Source: Arthrobacter antioxidans (GTDB taxonomy: Bacteria; Actinomycetota; Actinomycetes; Actinomycetales; Micrococcaceae). From it: 64,000 nucleotides of DNA. The stretch's first letter is position 1, and every line of letters begins with the position of its first letter. The notes under the pieces were generated by a model, which was given only the letters and a program-made list of their open reading frames with translations, was not told where the DNA came from and made no database searches. Location of the stretch: positions 434,001 to 498,000 of the forward strand of contig NZ_CP095501.1 in assembly GCF_023100725.1 (NCBI RefSeq), written 5' to 3'. A program made the position numbers and the translations under genes. This document shows, in pieces, positions 50,267 through 61,071 of the stretch.

Positions 50267-52879
50267 TCAGGCGTTGACGACGAGCCCTAGCTCCGCCTTG
50301 GTGGCGAGGGTCGTGTGCTTCGGCAGCACGCGCACCGTGTAGCCGAAGGAGCCGGAGTGGTCGATCCTGATGCCGCCCCTGAACAGGTAGCGGCCGCTGC
50401 CGAGGTTCTCGGCGACCTCCAGGTCCTGGACCGTGACATCGCTCAGCTCGTCGGTCTCGAGGGCGCGGCCGTAGGCCACCTCGACGGCGACGTCGTCCGG
50501 GTCGAGCCCTCCGAGGGACACATAGGCATCGACCGTCAGCGAGTCACCGATCTGCGGGTCCTCCGTGACGCCGCTGGAATCGACGTGTTCCACCTGGACG
50601 GCAGGCCAGCTGCCCTGCACGCGGGAACGCCACGCGGCGGTCCTCTTCGCGAGCGAGTAGCCGTCCACCGCTGCGGCGTGGCCGGCGCGCCAGGCCGGGC
50701 GGTACAGCTTCTCCACGTAGTCCTGCAGCATGCGCTCGGCCGACACGGCGGGGCCGAGGGTCGCCATGGTGTGCTTGATCATCGCGATCCACTGGTGCGG
50801 CACGCCGTCACGCGAGGGCTCCGACGGACCGGCGGCCCCGGCGCCCTCGGCGGGCACCTGCGAGTAGAAGCGCGGAGCGACCTGCGTCTCCAGGAGGTCG
50901 TACAGTGCGGACGCCTCGATGTCGTCCCGCTCGTCGGCGGAGGCCCCGTTGTTGGCCGTCGGGATCGCCCAGCCGTTGTCGCCGTCGTACATCTCGTCCC
51001 ACCAGCCGTCCAGCACGGACAGGTTGAGGCCGCCGTTGATGGCGGCCTTCATGCCCGAGGTGCCGCAGGCCTCCAGCGGCCGCAGCGGGTTGTTCAACCA
51101 GACGTCGCAGCCGGGGAACAGGGTGCGGGCCATCGCGATGTCGTAGTTGGGCAGGAACACGATCCGGTGGCGGACCTCGGGGTCGTCGGTGAAACGGACC
51201 AGGTCCTGGATCATCCGCTTGCCCTGTTCGTCCGCCGGGTGCGACTTCCCGGCGATCACGAGCTGGATGGGATGCTCCGGGTGCAGGAGCAGGGCCTTCA
51301 GGCGGGCCGGGTCACGCAGCATGAGCGTGAGGCGCTTGTAGGTCGGCACGCGGCGCGCGAAGCCGATCGTGAGGACGTCCGGGTCGAGCACCGAATCGGT
51401 CCACTTCAGTGCGGCGTCGGCCGCGCCGCGCTTCTTCCACGAGGAGCGCAGGCGCTGGCGCACGTCGTCGACCAGGTTGGAGCGGAGGCTGCGGCGCAGC
51501 GCCCAGATGTCGGTATCCGGGACGTCGTATACCCTGTTCCACTGCGGGTCGAGGACGGACTCGGCGCCGAAGGTGGTGCGGGCGAAGTCCGCGATCTGCG
51601 GGTCGACCCAGCTCGGTACGTGCACGCCGTTGGTCACCGACGTGATGGGCACCTCCTGGGTGTCGAACCCCGGCCAGAGTCCCGAGAACATGCCACGCGA
51701 CACCTCGCCGTGCAGCTTCGCCACACCATTGGCACGCTGGGCGAGGCGCAGGCCCATCACGGCCATGTTGAACTTCGAGCGGTCGCCGTCCTCGTAGTTC
51801 TCGGCGCCGAGGGCGAGGACGCGGTCCGTGGGCACGGCCGGCGCGAGGCCGGCGTGGAAGAAGTGCTCGATCTGCGCGCGGTCGAACCGGTCGATACCTG
51901 CCGGCACCGGGGTGTGGGTGGTGAAGACGGTGGAGGCCCGGCCGGCCGTGAGCGCCTCCTCCCAGCTCATGGGCGTCTCGTTGGACGGGTCCATGAGTTC
52001 GCGGATGCGCTCGATGCCGAGGAAGCCGGCGTGGCCCTCGTTGGTGTGGAACACCTCGGGGGCCGGCGTGCCGGTGAGCCGCTCGAAGATGCGCAGCGCC
52101 TTCACGCCACCCATACCGAGGAGCAGCTCCTGCTGCAGCCGCTGGTCGCCACCACCGCCGTACAGCCGGTCGGTCACGTTCCGCGCCGCCTCGTCGTTGC
52201 CCGGGACGTTGGAGTCGAGGAGCAGCAGGGGGACGCGGCCGACGTCGGCACGCCAGATGTGCGCGGAGAGCTGGCGGCCGTTGGGCAGCGGCAGCACCAC
52301 CTTCGCGGCCGAGCCGTCCTGCTCGCGGAGCAGGGTCAGGGGCAGGCCGTCCGGGTCGAGGACGGGGTAGGTCTCCTGCTGCCAGGCGTCCTGCGAGAGG
52401 GACTGCTTGAAGTAGCCGGACTGGTAGAGCAGGCCGACGCCGATGAGGGGGATGCCGAGGTCGGACGCGGACTTCAGGTGGTCGCCCGCCAGGATGCCGA
52501 GGCCGCCGGAGTACTGGGGGAGGACCGCGGCGATGCCGTACTCGGGGGAGAAGTAGGCGATGCTGCGGGGAGCGTCCTCGCCGAGCCCCTGGTACCAGCG
52601 CGGTTGCGTCAGGTAGTCGTCGAGGTCGGCGCCCACCTCCTGGATGCGCTGCACCAGCGTCTCGTCATCGGCGAGCTGCTCGAGCTTCTCGCGGGTCACG
52701 GAGCCGAGGAAGGACACCGGATCATGGCCGCTCTCCTCCCAGGCCGCGCGGTCGATCTCCTCGAACAGGCGCGAGGTCGGCAGATGCCACGACCAGCGCA
52801 GATTGCCCGCGAGTTTGCCGAGCGGTGCGATCTTCTCGGGGAGGACGGTTCTGACGGTAAATCTGCGGATTGCCTTCAC
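50267..52879 (-). CDS. glgP: Alpha-glucan (glycogen/maltodextrin) phosphorylase
   Basis: GlgP releases glucose-1-phosphate from alpha-1,4 glucans with a PLP cofactor. The 870-residue product has the DUF3417 actinobacterial N-terminus (NLRWSWHLPTSRLFEEIDRA), the YFSPEYGIAAVLPQYSGGLG region, HTNEGHAGFLGIERIRELM, and the PLP site ACGTSGMKAAINGGLNLSVL with Lys, then DGWWDEMYDGDNGW. This is the GlgP-like (GT35) group of actinobacteria and not the E. coli MalP type. GTG at 52877-52879 has TAGCGT seven bases upstream and no ribosome binding site. It is divergent from glgE across 134 bases. Confidence 0.95.
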   Translation of the reverse strand: MKAIRRFTVRTVLPEKIAPLGKLAGNLRWSWHLPTSRLFEEIDRAAWEESGHDPVSFLGSVTREKLEQLADDETLVQRIQEVGADLDDYLTQPRWYQGLGEDAPRSIAYFSPEYGIAAVLPQYSGGLGILAGDHLKSASDLGIPLIGVGLLYQSGYFKQSLSQDAWQQETYPVLDPDGLPLTLLREQDGSAAKVVLPLPNGRQLSAHIWRADVGRVPLLLLDSNVPGNDEAARNVTDRLYGGGGDQRLQQELLLGMGGVKALRIFERLTGTPAPEVFHTNEGHAGFLGIERIRELMDPSNETPMSWEEALTAGRASTVFTTHTPVPAGIDRFDRAQIEHFFHAGLAPAVPTDRVLALGAENYEDGDRSKFNMAVMGLRLAQRANGVAKLHGEVSRGMFSGLWPGFDTQEVPITSVTNGVHVPSWVDPQIADFARTTFGAESVLDPQWNRVYDVPDTDIWALRRSLRSNLVDDVRQRLRSSWKKRGAADAALKWTDSVLDPDVLTIGFARRVPTYKRLTLMLRDPARLKALLLHPEHPIQLVIAGKSHPADEQGKRMIQDLVRFTDDPEVRHRIVFLPNYDIAMARTLFPGCDVWLNNPLRPLEACGTSGMKAAINGGLNLSVLDGWWDEMYDGDNGWAIPTANNGASADERDDIEASALYDLLETQVAPRFYSQVPAEGAGAAGPSEPSRDGVPHQWIAMIKHTMATLGPAVSAERMLQDYVEKLYRPAWRAGHAAAVDGYSLAKRTAAWRSRVQGSWPAVQVEHVDSSGVTEDPQIGDSLTVDAYVSLGGLDPDDVAVEVAYGRALETDELSDVTVQDLEVAENLGSGRYLFRGGIRIDHSGSFGYTVRVLPKHTTLATKAELGLVVNA

Positions 52880-52886
52880 CCCGGTT

Positions 52887-53006
52887 ACGCTAGCGCACTT
52901 GCCGAGCGGTATGGCGGAAGCGTCGCGTGGACACCTGCTCGATGTGTTATCGGCGCGGATGTTACGCGAAGGTCCCTTAGCAATTCAGGCCATTACTCGC
53001 TAACGT
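52887..53006. promoter_or_regulatory. Divergent promoter region glgP/glgE
   Basis: In the 134-base gap, minus-strand TAGCGT (52892-52887) lies seven bases before the glgP GTG, and TAACGT (53001-53006) lies seven bases before the glgE GTG, with TTAGCA (52977-52982) as a possible -35. Both transcripts look leaderless and the two genes oppose each other in function. Confidence 0.5.
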
Positions 53007-53013
53007 CGTACGG

Positions 53014-55053
53014 GTGACCACCACTACCGACCAGAACCGAAATGCCCCTTATCCCGAAGGACTGCGGTTCGGCCGCATTCCCATCACCGCGGTCAGTCCC
53101 GTCGTCGAGGACGGACGCTTCCCTGCCAAGGCGCTTCCCGGCTCGGGTATCGCCGTGGGCGCCACCGTCTTCAGGGAAGGACACGACCAGCTGGGTGTAT
53201 CGGCGGTCCTGTACGACCCCCGGGGCAAGGAGGTGCAGCGCATCCGCATGACACCGGTCGGCTCGGGGCTGGACCGCTGGGCCGGCACCCTGACCCCGCG
53301 CACCAAGGGCCTGCACACCTTCACCATCGAAGGCTGGTCCGACCTCTTCGGCACGTGGGAGCACGACGCGACCATCAAGATCGCGGCCGGCGTCGACGTC
53401 GAGCTGATGCTGGCGGAAGGCGCCGCTCTCTTCACCCGCGCGGCAGCGGAGCGCAACGCACGCGACGCTTCTCTCTTCCGCCGCACCGCCGCCACCCTCG
53501 CCGATGCTTCCCTGACCGTCGACGAGCGTCTCGCCGCCGGCCTGACGCCACAGATCCACGAGGCGATCGCCCGCCAGCCCCTCCGCTCGCTGGTCACCGC
53601 GTCCCGGGCGTACCCCATCGACGTCGAGCGGGAACTCGCCGGGCGGGCTGCCTGGTACGAGTTCTTCCCCCGCTCGGAAGGCGCCACCTACGACCCCGAG
53701 ACGGCGCAGTGGACCTCCGGCACGTTCCGGGAGGCCGCCAAGCGCCTCGACGCCGTGGCCGCCATGAACTTCGACGTCGTCTACCTCCCGCCGATCCACC
53801 CGATCGGACACACGCACCGCAAGGGCCCGAACAACACCCTCACCGCCGCCCCCGGCGACCCGGGCTCGCCGTGGGCGATCGGATCCGCGGACGGCGGCCA
53901 CGACGCCATCCACCCCGACCTCGGCACCTTCGAGGACTTCGACGCGTTCGTCGCACGGGCCGGGGAACTCGGTCTCGAGGTGGCCCTGGACCTCGCGCTG
54001 CAGGCCGCACCCGACCACCCCTGGGTCCAGTCGCACCCCGAGTGGTTCACCACCCGCGTCGACGGCACCATCGCCTACGCGGAGAACCCGCCGAAGAAGT
54101 ACCAGGACATCTACCCCATCAACTTCGACAACGACCCCCAGGGCCTGGCGAAGGAGATCCTGCGGATCGTCCTCATGTGGGTCCAGCACGGCGTGAAGAT
54201 CTTCCGGGTGGACAACCCGCACACCAAGCCCGTGCAGTTCTGGGAGTGGCTCATCGCCAAGGTGAACAAGAAGCACCCCGACGTCATCTTCCTCGCCGAG
54301 GCCTTCACGCGCCCGCCCGTGATGCACGCCCTGGGCCGCGCCGGGTTCCAGCAGTCCTACTCCTACTTCACGTGGCGCAACACCAAGACGGAGCTCGAGG
54401 AGTACTTCACGGAGATCAGCCAGGTCTCCCCGGCGTACTTCCGGCCCAACTTCTTCGTCAACACCCCGGACATCCTGACCGAGTACCTCCAGTACGGCGG
54501 CCCGGCCGCCTTCAAGATCAGGGCCGTGCTCGCCTCCATGGCGAGCCCGCTGTGGGGCGTCTACTCCGGCTACGAGCTCTTCGAGCACGTGGCCCGGCCC
54601 GGGGCCGAGGAGTACATCGACAACGAGAAGTTCCAGTACCGCCCGCGGGACTACGCCGCCGCCGAGGCCGAGGGCCGCTCGCTGGCCCCGTTCATCACGA
54701 GGCTCAATGCCATCCGGCGTGCCCACCCGGCGCTCGGTGACCTCGAGAACCTCTCGATCCACAGCAGCACCGATCCGGCCACGCTGGTCTTCGTCAAGCA
54801 CAAGCAGACGGCGGAGGGCAAGGACACGATCATCGTCGTCGTCAACGTCGATCCGCACAGCATCCGGGAGAGTACCGTGTCGCTCGACCTGGCGAAGCTG
54901 GGGCTCGATGCGGCAGATGTCGACGAGAGCGGTACGTTCCTCGTGGACGACCTCATCACGGGACAGACCTTCGCATGGGGCGAACACAACTACGTCCGGC
55001 TGGACGCCCACGTGGAACCGGCTCACATTCTCTCAATCAGGAGGCAGCACTAG
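53014..55053 (+). CDS. glgE: Alpha-1,4-glucan:maltose-1-phosphate maltosyltransferase
   Basis: GlgE extends alpha-1,4 glucan with maltose from maltose-1-phosphate. The 679-residue product (GH13_3) has the N-terminal domain with GLRFGRIPITAVSPVVEDGR, then ARAYPID and WYEFFPRSEGATYDPETAQW, the signature ENPPKKYQDIYPINFDNDP, nucleophile in VKIFRVDNPHTKPVQFWEWL and acid/base in VIFLAEAFTRPPVMH. The C-terminal beta domain follows from about residue 590. GTG start; stop overlaps the treS GTG by one base. Confidence 0.97.
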   Translation: MTTTTDQNRNAPYPEGLRFGRIPITAVSPVVEDGRFPAKALPGSGIAVGATVFREGHDQLGVSAVLYDPRGKEVQRIRMTPVGSGLDRWAGTLTPRTKGLHTFTIEGWSDLFGTWEHDATIKIAAGVDVELMLAEGAALFTRAAAERNARDASLFRRTAATLADASLTVDERLAAGLTPQIHEAIARQPLRSLVTASRAYPIDVERELAGRAAWYEFFPRSEGATYDPETAQWTSGTFREAAKRLDAVAAMNFDVVYLPPIHPIGHTHRKGPNNTLTAAPGDPGSPWAIGSADGGHDAIHPDLGTFEDFDAFVARAGELGLEVALDLALQAAPDHPWVQSHPEWFTTRVDGTIAYAENPPKKYQDIYPINFDNDPQGLAKEILRIVLMWVQHGVKIFRVDNPHTKPVQFWEWLIAKVNKKHPDVIFLAEAFTRPPVMHALGRAGFQQSYSYFTWRNTKTELEEYFTEISQVSPAYFRPNFFVNTPDILTEYLQYGGPAAFKIRAVLASMASPLWGVYSGYELFEHVARPGAEEYIDNEKFQYRPRDYAAAEAEGRSLAPFITRLNAIRRAHPALGDLENLSIHSSTDPATLVFVKHKQTAEGKDTIIVVVNVDPHSIRESTVSLDLAKLGLDAADVDESGTFLVDDLITGQTFAWGEHNYVRLDAHVEPAHILSIRRQH

Positions 55054-56819
55054 TGCCCAACCCCTTCCAGCTCAACGCACCTGGACTGGCCCACGACCCC
55101 CTCTGGTACCGCAAGGCGGTCTTCTACGAGGCTCTGGTGCGCGGTTTCGCCGATGCGAACGGGGACGGCTCCGGTGACCTGTCCGGTCTGATCGAGAAAC
55201 TGGACTACCTCCAGTGGCTCGGTGTCGACTGCCTCTGGCTGCCGCCCTTCTTCAAGTCCCCGCTGCGGGACGGCGGGTACGACATCTCGGACTACTACGA
55301 CGTCCTCGACGAGTTCGGCTCCCTCAGCGACTTCAAGCGGCTCGTCGCCGAGGCGCACGCCCGCGGCGTCCGGGTCATCATCGACCTGCCCGTGAACCAC
55401 ACCTCGGACCAGCACCACTGGTTCCAGGAGTCGCGGCGCGACCCCGAGGGGCCGTACGGCGACTTCTACGTCTGGAGCGACACCGACGAGAAGTACGAGG
55501 ACGCGCGCATCATCTTCGTCGACACCGAGGAGTCCAACTGGACGTTCGACCCGGTGCGTCGGCAGTTCTTCTGGCACCGCTTCTTCAGCCACCAGCCGGA
55601 TCTCAACTTCGAGAACCCCAAGGTGCAGGAAGCCATCTTCGACGTCGTGAGGTTCTGGCTGGACCAGGGCATCGACGGATTCCGCGCGGACGCCATCCCC
55701 TACCTGTTCGAGGAGGAGGGCACCAACTGCGAGAACCTGCCGAAGACGCACGAGTTCCTCAAGCGTCTGCGCGCGATGGTCGACGAGACCTACCCGGGCC
55801 GCGTCATCATCGCCGAGGCGAACCAGATGCCCGACGAGGTCGTCGAGTACTTCGGCGACGCCGACGGACCGGAGTGCCACATGGCGTTCCACTTCCCGAT
55901 CATGCCGCGGCTCTTCTACGCGCTGCGGGACCAGAAGGCGGCGCCGATCATCGAGACGATGAAGGAGACGCCCGACATCCCGGCCGGGGCGCAGTGGGGC
56001 ACCTTCCTCCGCAACCATGACGAGCTGACGCTCGAGATGGTCACCAGCGAGGAGCGCGAGGCCATGCTCGGCTGGTACGCACCGGATCCGCGCATGCGCG
56101 CGAACGTCGGTATCCGCCGTCGCCTGTCCCCGCTCCTGGACAATTCACGCGCCGAGGTGGAGCTCATCCACGCCCTCCTGCTGTCCCTGCCGGGCAGCCC
56201 GTTCCTCTACTACGGGGACGAGATCGGCATGGGCGACAACATCTGGCTGGAGGACCGCGACGCGTCGCGCACGCCGATGCAGTGGAACCCGGACCGCAAC
56301 GCGGGCTTCTCCCCGGTGGATCCCGGCAAGCTGTACCTGCCGGTCGTGCAGTCGCTCGTCTACCACTACAACCACGTGAACGTCGAAGCCCAGATGGCCA
56401 GCTCGAGCTCCCTGCTCCACTGGGTGCGCCAGATGCTCGCGGTGCGCAAGACGCACCCCGCGTTCGGGCTCGGCTCCTACCGCCATGTGGCCGTCGAGTC
56501 CGAGCACGTGCTCGCCTTCCTCCGGGAGATCGACGAGGGCAACGCCGAGGGCGAGCAGGCGGAGTCGGTCCTGTGCGTCTTCAACCTCTCGCAGCACCCC
56601 GTCGCGGCGAGGATGCGCCTCCCCGAGTTCGCGGGCCGCGGCCTGCGTGACCTCTTCGGCGGTTCGGTCTTCCCTGCGTTCGGCGAGGACGGCGAGGTCA
56701 CCCTGACGCTCGGCAGCCACGACTTCTTCTGGCTCCGGGTCCGTTCCGCCAGCTCCAACACGTCCTCCCCGAACACCCAGGCCCTCCCGGTCATCCCCAT
56801 CCCGGAAGGGATCCGATGA
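55053..56819 (+). CDS. treS: Trehalose synthase / maltose alpha-D-glucosyltransferase
   Basis: TreS interconverts trehalose and maltose. The 588-residue product has [39 protein letters not shown], nucleophile in [20 protein letters not shown], acid/base in [20 protein letters not shown] and [12 protein letters not shown], the TreS signatures of GH13_16. GTG at 55053 has CAGGAGG upstream and overlaps the glgE stop. It ends with ATGA overlap to the maltokinase-GlgB gene, so maltose is made next to its kinase. Confidence 0.96.
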   Translation: MPNPFQLNAPGLAHDPLWYRKAVFYEALVRGFADANGDGSGDLSGLIEKLDYLQWLGVDCLWLPPFFKSPLRDGGYDISDYYDVLDEFGSLSDFKRLVAEAHARGVRVIIDLPVNHTSDQHHWFQESRRDPEGPYGDFYVWSDTDEKYEDARIIFVDTEESNWTFDPVRRQFFWHRFFSHQPDLNFENPKVQEAIFDVVRFWLDQGIDGFRADAIPYLFEEEGTNCENLPKTHEFLKRLRAMVDETYPGRVIIAEANQMPDEVVEYFGDADGPECHMAFHFPIMPRLFYALRDQKAAPIIETMKETPDIPAGAQWGTFLRNHDELTLEMVTSEEREAMLGWYAPDPRMRANVGIRRRLSPLLDNSRAEVELIHALLLSLPGSPFLYYGDEIGMGDNIWLEDRDASRTPMQWNPDRNAGFSPVDPGKLYLPVVQSLVYHYNHVNVEAQMASSSSLLHWVRQMLAVRKTHPAFGLGSYRHVAVESEHVLAFLREIDEGNAEGEQAESVLCVFNLSQHPVAARMRLPEFAGRGLRDLFGGSVFPAFGEDGEVTLTLGSHDFFWLRVRSASSNTSSPNTQALPVIPIPEGIR

Positions 56820-59800
56820 TGGCGGGGCATACACCGTTCATCCCCGAGATCCTCACCGCCTGGCTCCCCACCCAGCGATGGTTCCCCGCACGGGGACAGT
56901 CGGTGGAGCTGACGGTCGTCGGCGGGACGGTCCTCGAGGACCCCACGGGGGCGGCGAACTTCGAGGTACAGTTCCTCGCGATCGCCTCGGGACGGCGCAC
57001 CGACGTCGTCAGCGTGCCGATCAGCTACCGCAGCGAACCGCTCGACGACGCATCCGGCCTGATCGGCGAGGTGGAACACCCCGAACTGGGGCGGCGATGG
57101 GCCTACGACGCGACGCACGACGCCGCTTTCGTGCGCCTCTGGGTGGACTTCATGCTCAATGCGGGCAGCACGGCGGACGGGCGCCTGAACGGCGTCGCCA
57201 TCAAGGCGCCGGCCCACCAGGAGCCCGGCACCGTCCAGCCCGTCAAGGTCCTGCAGGGCGAGCAGTCGAACACCTCGGTGATCTACGGTTCCGGGCCCGG
57301 CTCCATGATCGTGAAGTTCTTCCGGGTGCTCGCCGCGGGTGACAGCCCCGATGTGGAGCTCAGCGCCCAGCTCACCGCAGGCGGTTCCACCGACACACCG
57401 GACACCTTCAGCTGGGTGACCGGCACGTGGCAGCACGCCGACGCCGCACCGGGCCACCAGGTCACGGGGCACGTGAGCGTGCTGCGTGACTTCGTCGAGG
57501 GCAGTACCGACGCCTGGCGCACGGCGTCCCTCGCCGCGTCCACTGCCGCCGACTTCACCACGGAGGCCCGCGGACTCGGGCAGGCCGTCGCGAGGATCCA
57601 CCGGCAGCTCGACGTCGCCCTCGGGCACCGCACGGCGACCGACGCCGAGAAGAAGGGCTTCAAGGAAGCCCTCGCCGCGCGCATCCGCTGGGCCTGGGAG
57701 GAAGCCGGCGACGCCGTCGGACCGCTCGGCGCGGAGGTGGAGCGCGTCATCCGCGCCGTGGAGACGCTCGCGGACATCCCGCCCCTGCAGCGGATCCACG
57801 CCGACCTGCACCTCGGTCAGGTCCTGCAGGCGCCGGACGGCACCTGGCTCGTCATCGACTTCGAGGGCGAGCCGCTTCGGCCCACCGCCGAGCGGAGCGT
57901 CCCTGACGTGCCGCTGCGCGACGTCGTCGGTATGGTCCGCTCGCTCGAATACGCGGCGGCGTCCCGTGGCGCCGCACCAGTGGGTTCGCCCGCGGCGGCC
58001 GAGACCGAGCGGTGGTCCGACGCCGCCCGCGAAGCATTCCTCGCCGGCTACGCGCAGGAAGCCGGTACGCCCGTCGACACCGACGGCCCGCTCTTCCGCG
58101 CACTCTGGCTCGACAAAGCCCTGTACGAAGTCGTCTACGAGATCCGCAACAGACCGGACTGGGTCGAGATGCCCGTCCGGGATGTCCGACGCGCGCTGGG
58201 TGCACAGCCCGGTGCGGACGCCACGAAAGCAGCTGACATGAATCCCCCCAAGAAGGCCGGTCCCGCCAAGGGCGCAGGCAAGGAAACCCTCGCGGGCAAG
58301 GCAGCGAAGGCCGTGACCGAGACCGCCAAGGCGGTAGCCGACAAGGCGAAGAGCGCGACGACGGAGATCGCCGACAAGGCGAAGGACGTGGCCACGGAGG
58401 CGAAGGGTTCATCTCCCGCCCCGGCTGCCGACCCCACGCCCGTGGCGGTCGAGCAGTCCGTCCTGCAGCAGGTCTCGGAGGGCTCCTACCACCAGCCCCA
58501 CGCCGTCCTCGGCGCGCACCTGGACAGCGACGACATCGTCACCATCCGCACGCTGCGACGCCTCGCCCGGTCCGTCGCCGTCGTCACCGGAACCGGCCGC
58601 ACGGAGCTGGCCCACGAGCACAACGGCATCTGGGTCGGCGCACTGCCGGCCGAGAACCCAGGCCACGTCCCCGACTACCGGCTCGAGGTGGTCTACGACG
58701 GCGACCCCGTCACGGTCGACGACCCGTACCGGTTCCTGCCGACCCTCGGCGAGATCGACATGCACCTCATCGGTGAAGGTCGGCACGAGACCCTGTGGAC
58801 CGCGCTGGGCGCGCACGTCCGCCGGTACTCGTCCGTCCTCGGCGACATCCAGGGTGTGTCCTTCGCGGTCTGGGCCCCGAACGCCCGCGCGGTCCGCGTC
58901 ATGGGCGAGTTCAACGGCTGGGACGGCAGCGTCAACGCGATGCGCGTGCTGGGCAGCACGGGCATCTGGGAGATCTTCATCCCCGGGGCCGGCGCCGGCA
59001 CGTGCTACAAGTTCGAGATCCTCGGCAACGACGGACAGTGGCGCCAGAAGGCCGACCCGATGGCGCGGGGCACCGAGATCCCGCCGCTCACCGGTTCCAA
59101 GGTCGTCGAGTCGACCTACGTCTTCGGCGACGACGAGTGGATGCAGGCACGTGCGGCCACCGATCCGCACAACGGGCCCATGAGTGTGTACGAAGTGCAC
59201 CTGGGCTCCTGGCGCCAGGGGCTCGGCTACCGGGAACTGGCGGAGCAGCTCGTGGAGTACGTCTCCTGGCAGGGCTTCACCCACGTGGAACTCATGCCCG
59301 TCGCCGAGCACCCGTTCGGCGGGTCGTGGGGCTACCAGGTCACCTCCTACTTCGCGCCGACGTCCCGTTTCGGCTCGCCGGACGACTTCAAGTACCTCGT
59401 CGACAAGCTCCACCAGGCCGGGATCGGCGTCATCATGGACTGGGTCCCCGCGCACTTCCCCAAGGACGAGTGGGCGCTGGCCAACTTCGACGGCGGAACC
59501 CTGTACGAGCACGGCGACCCGTTCCTCGGCGAACACCGGGACTGGGGCACGCTCATCTTCGACTTCGGTCGCCGTGAGGTGCGCAACTTCCTCGTCGCGA
59601 ATGCCCTGTACTGGCTCGAGGAGTTCCACATCGACGGTCTCCGGGTCGATGCCGTCGCGTCGATGCTGTACCTGAACTACTCGAGGGAGGAAGGCGAGTG
59701 GCGTCCGAACAAGTTCGGCGGCCAGGAGAACCTCGAAGCCATCTCCTTCCTGCAGGAGGTCAACGCAACCGCCTACAAGAGGGCCCCGGGCATCGTCATG

Positions 59801-60616
59801 GTGGCCGAGGAATCGACGGCGTTCGACGGCGTCACCCGGGCGACCAGCGCCGGTGGCCTCGGGTTCGGCATCAAGTGGAACATGGGCTGGATGCACGACA
59901 CCCTCGAGTACATCGCCGAGGAACCGATCAACCGGATGTACCACCACGGCAAGGCAACGTTCTCCATGGTGTACGCCTACACGGAGAACTTCATGCTGCC
60001 CATCAGCCACGACGAGGTCGTGCACGGCAAGGGTTCCCTGCTGCGCAAGATGCCGGGCGACCGCTGGCAGCAGCTCGCGAACGTCCGCGCATACCTCGCG
60101 TTCCAGTGGGCGCACCCGGGCAAGCAGCTGATCTTCATGGGGACCGAGTTCGCCCAGGAATCCGAGTGGGCGGAGCAGCACAGCCTCGACTGGTGGCTGA
60201 CGGATACCCCGTCCCACAAGGGAGTCCAGCAGCTCGTCCGGTCCCTGAACGCCGTGTACCGGGAGACCCCGGCGCTGTATGCGCGTGACAACGAGCCGGC
60301 CGGCTTCCAGTGGATCGACGAGAACGACGGCGAGCACAACACGCTGTCCTTCATCCGCTGGGACCACCAGGGCAACCCGCTCGTCTGCATCGCGAACTTC
60401 GCCGGCGGCCCGCACGAGGGATTCCGGGTGGGACTCCCCTGGGCGGGGGAGTGGACCGAAGTGCTCAACACCGACTCGGAGGAGTTCGGTGGGTCTGGCG
60501 TCGGGAACTCCGGGGTCGTCACGGCCCGCGAGGGTGCGCACAACGGCCAGCCCGCCTACGGGGATGTCCGTGTCCCACCGCTCGGCGTGCTGTACCTGAA
60601 GCCCACCACCTCCTGA
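56816..60616 (+). CDS. Maltokinase-GlgB fusion: maltose-1-phosphate synthesis and glucan branching
   Basis: One 1266-residue frame holds two enzymes. Residues 1-460 are maltokinase (Pep2/Mak): [20 protein letters not shown] at the start, [20 protein letters not shown] with the catalytic Asp and [11 protein letters not shown]. Residues about 465-540 are a Lys/Ala/Thr linker ([20 protein letters not shown]). Residues about 545-1266 are branching enzyme Glg[21 protein letters not shown], nucleophile in [35 protein letters not shown] and [15 protein letters not shown]. An ATG at residue 475 (58238) could start GlgB alone, but only a weak GAAAG lies upstream. No frame break is seen. Maltokinase feeds GlgE, and GlgB branches its product. 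Confidence 0.92.
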   Translation: MMAGHTPFIPEILTAWLPTQRWFPARGQSVELTVVGGTVLEDPTGAANFEVQFLAIASGRRTDVVSVPISYRSEPLDDASGLIGEVEHPELGRRWAYDATHDAAFVRLWVDFMLNAGSTADGRLNGVAIKAPAHQEPGTVQPVKVLQGEQSNTSVIYGSGPGSMIVKFFRVLAAGDSPDVELSAQLTAGGSTDTPDTFSWVTGTWQHADAAPGHQVTGHVSVLRDFVEGSTDAWRTASLAASTAADFTTEARGLGQAVARIHRQLDVALGHRTATDAEKKGFKEALAARIRWAWEEAGDAVGPLGAEVERVIRAVETLADIPPLQRIHADLHLGQVLQAPDGTWLVIDFEGEPLRPTAERSVPDVPLRDVVGMVRSLEYAAASRGAAPVGSPAAAETERWSDAAREAFLAGYAQEAGTPVDTDGPLFRALWLDKALYEVVYEIRNRPDWVEMPVRDVRRALGAQPGADATKAADMNPPKKAGPAKGAGKETLAGKAAKAVTETAKAVADKAKSATTEIADKAKDVATEAKGSSPAPAADPTPVAVEQSVLQQVSEGSYHQPHAVLGAHLDSDDIVTIRTLRRLARSVAVVTGTGRTELAHEHNGIWVGALPAENPGHVPDYRLEVVYDGDPVTVDDPYRFLPTLGEIDMHLIGEGRHETLWTALGAHVRRYSSVLGDIQGVSFAVWAPNARAVRVMGEFNGWDGSVNAMRVLGSTGIWEIFIPGAGAGTCYKFEILGNDGQWRQKADPMARGTEIPPLTGSKVVESTYVFGDDEWMQARAATDPHNGPMSVYEVHLGSWRQGLGYRELAEQLVEYVSWQGFTHVELMPVAEHPFGGSWGYQVTSYFAPTSRFGSPDDFKYLVDKLHQAGIGVIMDWVPAHFPKDEWALANFDGGTLYEHGDPFLGEHRDWGTLIFDFGRREVRNFLVANALYWLEEFHIDGLRVDAVASMLYLNYSREEGEWRPNKFGGQENLEAISFLQEVNATAYKRAPGIVMVAEESTAFDGVTRATSAGGLGFGIKWNMGWMHDTLEYIAEEPINRMYHHGKATFSMVYAYTENFMLPISHDEVVHGKGSLLRKMPGDRWQQLANVRAYLAFQWAHPGKQLIFMGTEFAQESEWAEQHSLDWWLTDTPSHKGVQQLVRSLNAVYRETPALYARDNEPAGFQWIDENDGEHNTLSFIRWDHQGNPLVCIANFAGGPHEGFRVGLPWAGEWTEVLNTDSEEFGGSGVGNSGVVTAREGAHNGQPAYGDVRVPPLGVLYLKPTTS

Positions 60617-60632
60617 CACCCGAGCAACACGG

Positions 60633-60665
60633 CAGCGGCGGACCCCTGGGGTCCGCCGCTGTTTT
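60633..60665 (+). terminator. Rho-independent terminator after the glgE operon
   Basis: CAGCGGCGGACCCC (60633-60646) pairs with GGGGTCCGCCGCTG (60648-60661), followed by TTTT. Confidence 0.93.
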
Positions 60666-60803
60666 GCATCCGGTCCCCGCCGGTGCTATCGTTTATATCC
60701 GCGCCGACGAAGTAATCTGGTCGGCCGACAACCTCAGAACCGGGATTCGCCTCCTGTCCACGCGGACAGGAACGGGTAGCGGGAACGACGGGAATCGGCG
60801 GAT

Positions 60804-60833
60804 TTGCGGTTACGGGGTGGGTGCGGGTAAGCT
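60804..60833 (+). promoter_or_regulatory. Probable rRNA operon promoter
   Basis: TTGCGG (60804-60809), 18 bases, TAAGCT (60828-60833). It is 240 bases before 16S, the usual distance. The 60666-60800 stretch before it has a second -10-like TTTATAT near 60690 and no open frame. From about 60840 to 61071 the leader is T rich. Confidence 0.6.
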
Positions 60834-60892
60834 TTGAAAGTTGCTCCGGAGCGAGGACATGATGGTTTGGTCGTGTTTGGTGCCGGTTGTTC

Positions 60893-60919
60893 CTGTTGTT
60901 TGAGAACTCAATAGTGTGC
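60893..60919 (+). promoter_or_regulatory. boxA-type antitermination site in the rRNA leader
   Basis: TTGTTTGAGAACTCAATAGT, the actinobacterial form of the rrn boxA region bound by NusB/NusE. A second copy (GGTTGAGAACTGCATAGTGG) lies in the spacer at 63030-63049. Confidence 0.7.
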
Positions 60920-61071
60920 CAAGTTTGTTGATACCGATTGTTTTTTGATTGGTTGAATTGGCTGGTTGTCGCGCATTTTTGTGTGTGGTGGCTGGTTTTT
61001 TTGGCTGGTTTCGAATTTTGTGCAGTGGTGTCGCCCGTTTTCCCGGGTGTCATTGTTGTGTCTGTAATGCA

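Noticed and set aside
50315..53017. Open frame of 900 codons on the plus strand across glgP
   Set aside because: Antisense shadow of glgP, which has a complete PLP site; composition is not protein-like.
52993..55026. Open frame of 677 codons on the minus strand across glgE
   Set aside because: Antisense shadow of glgE, whose GH13 motifs are complete.
58200..58450. Sequencing or frameshift error joining maltokinase and GlgB
   Set aside because: The frame is continuous, the linker has a protein-like Lys/Ala pattern and codon use typical of the genome, and no stop or start with a good ribosome site lies between.
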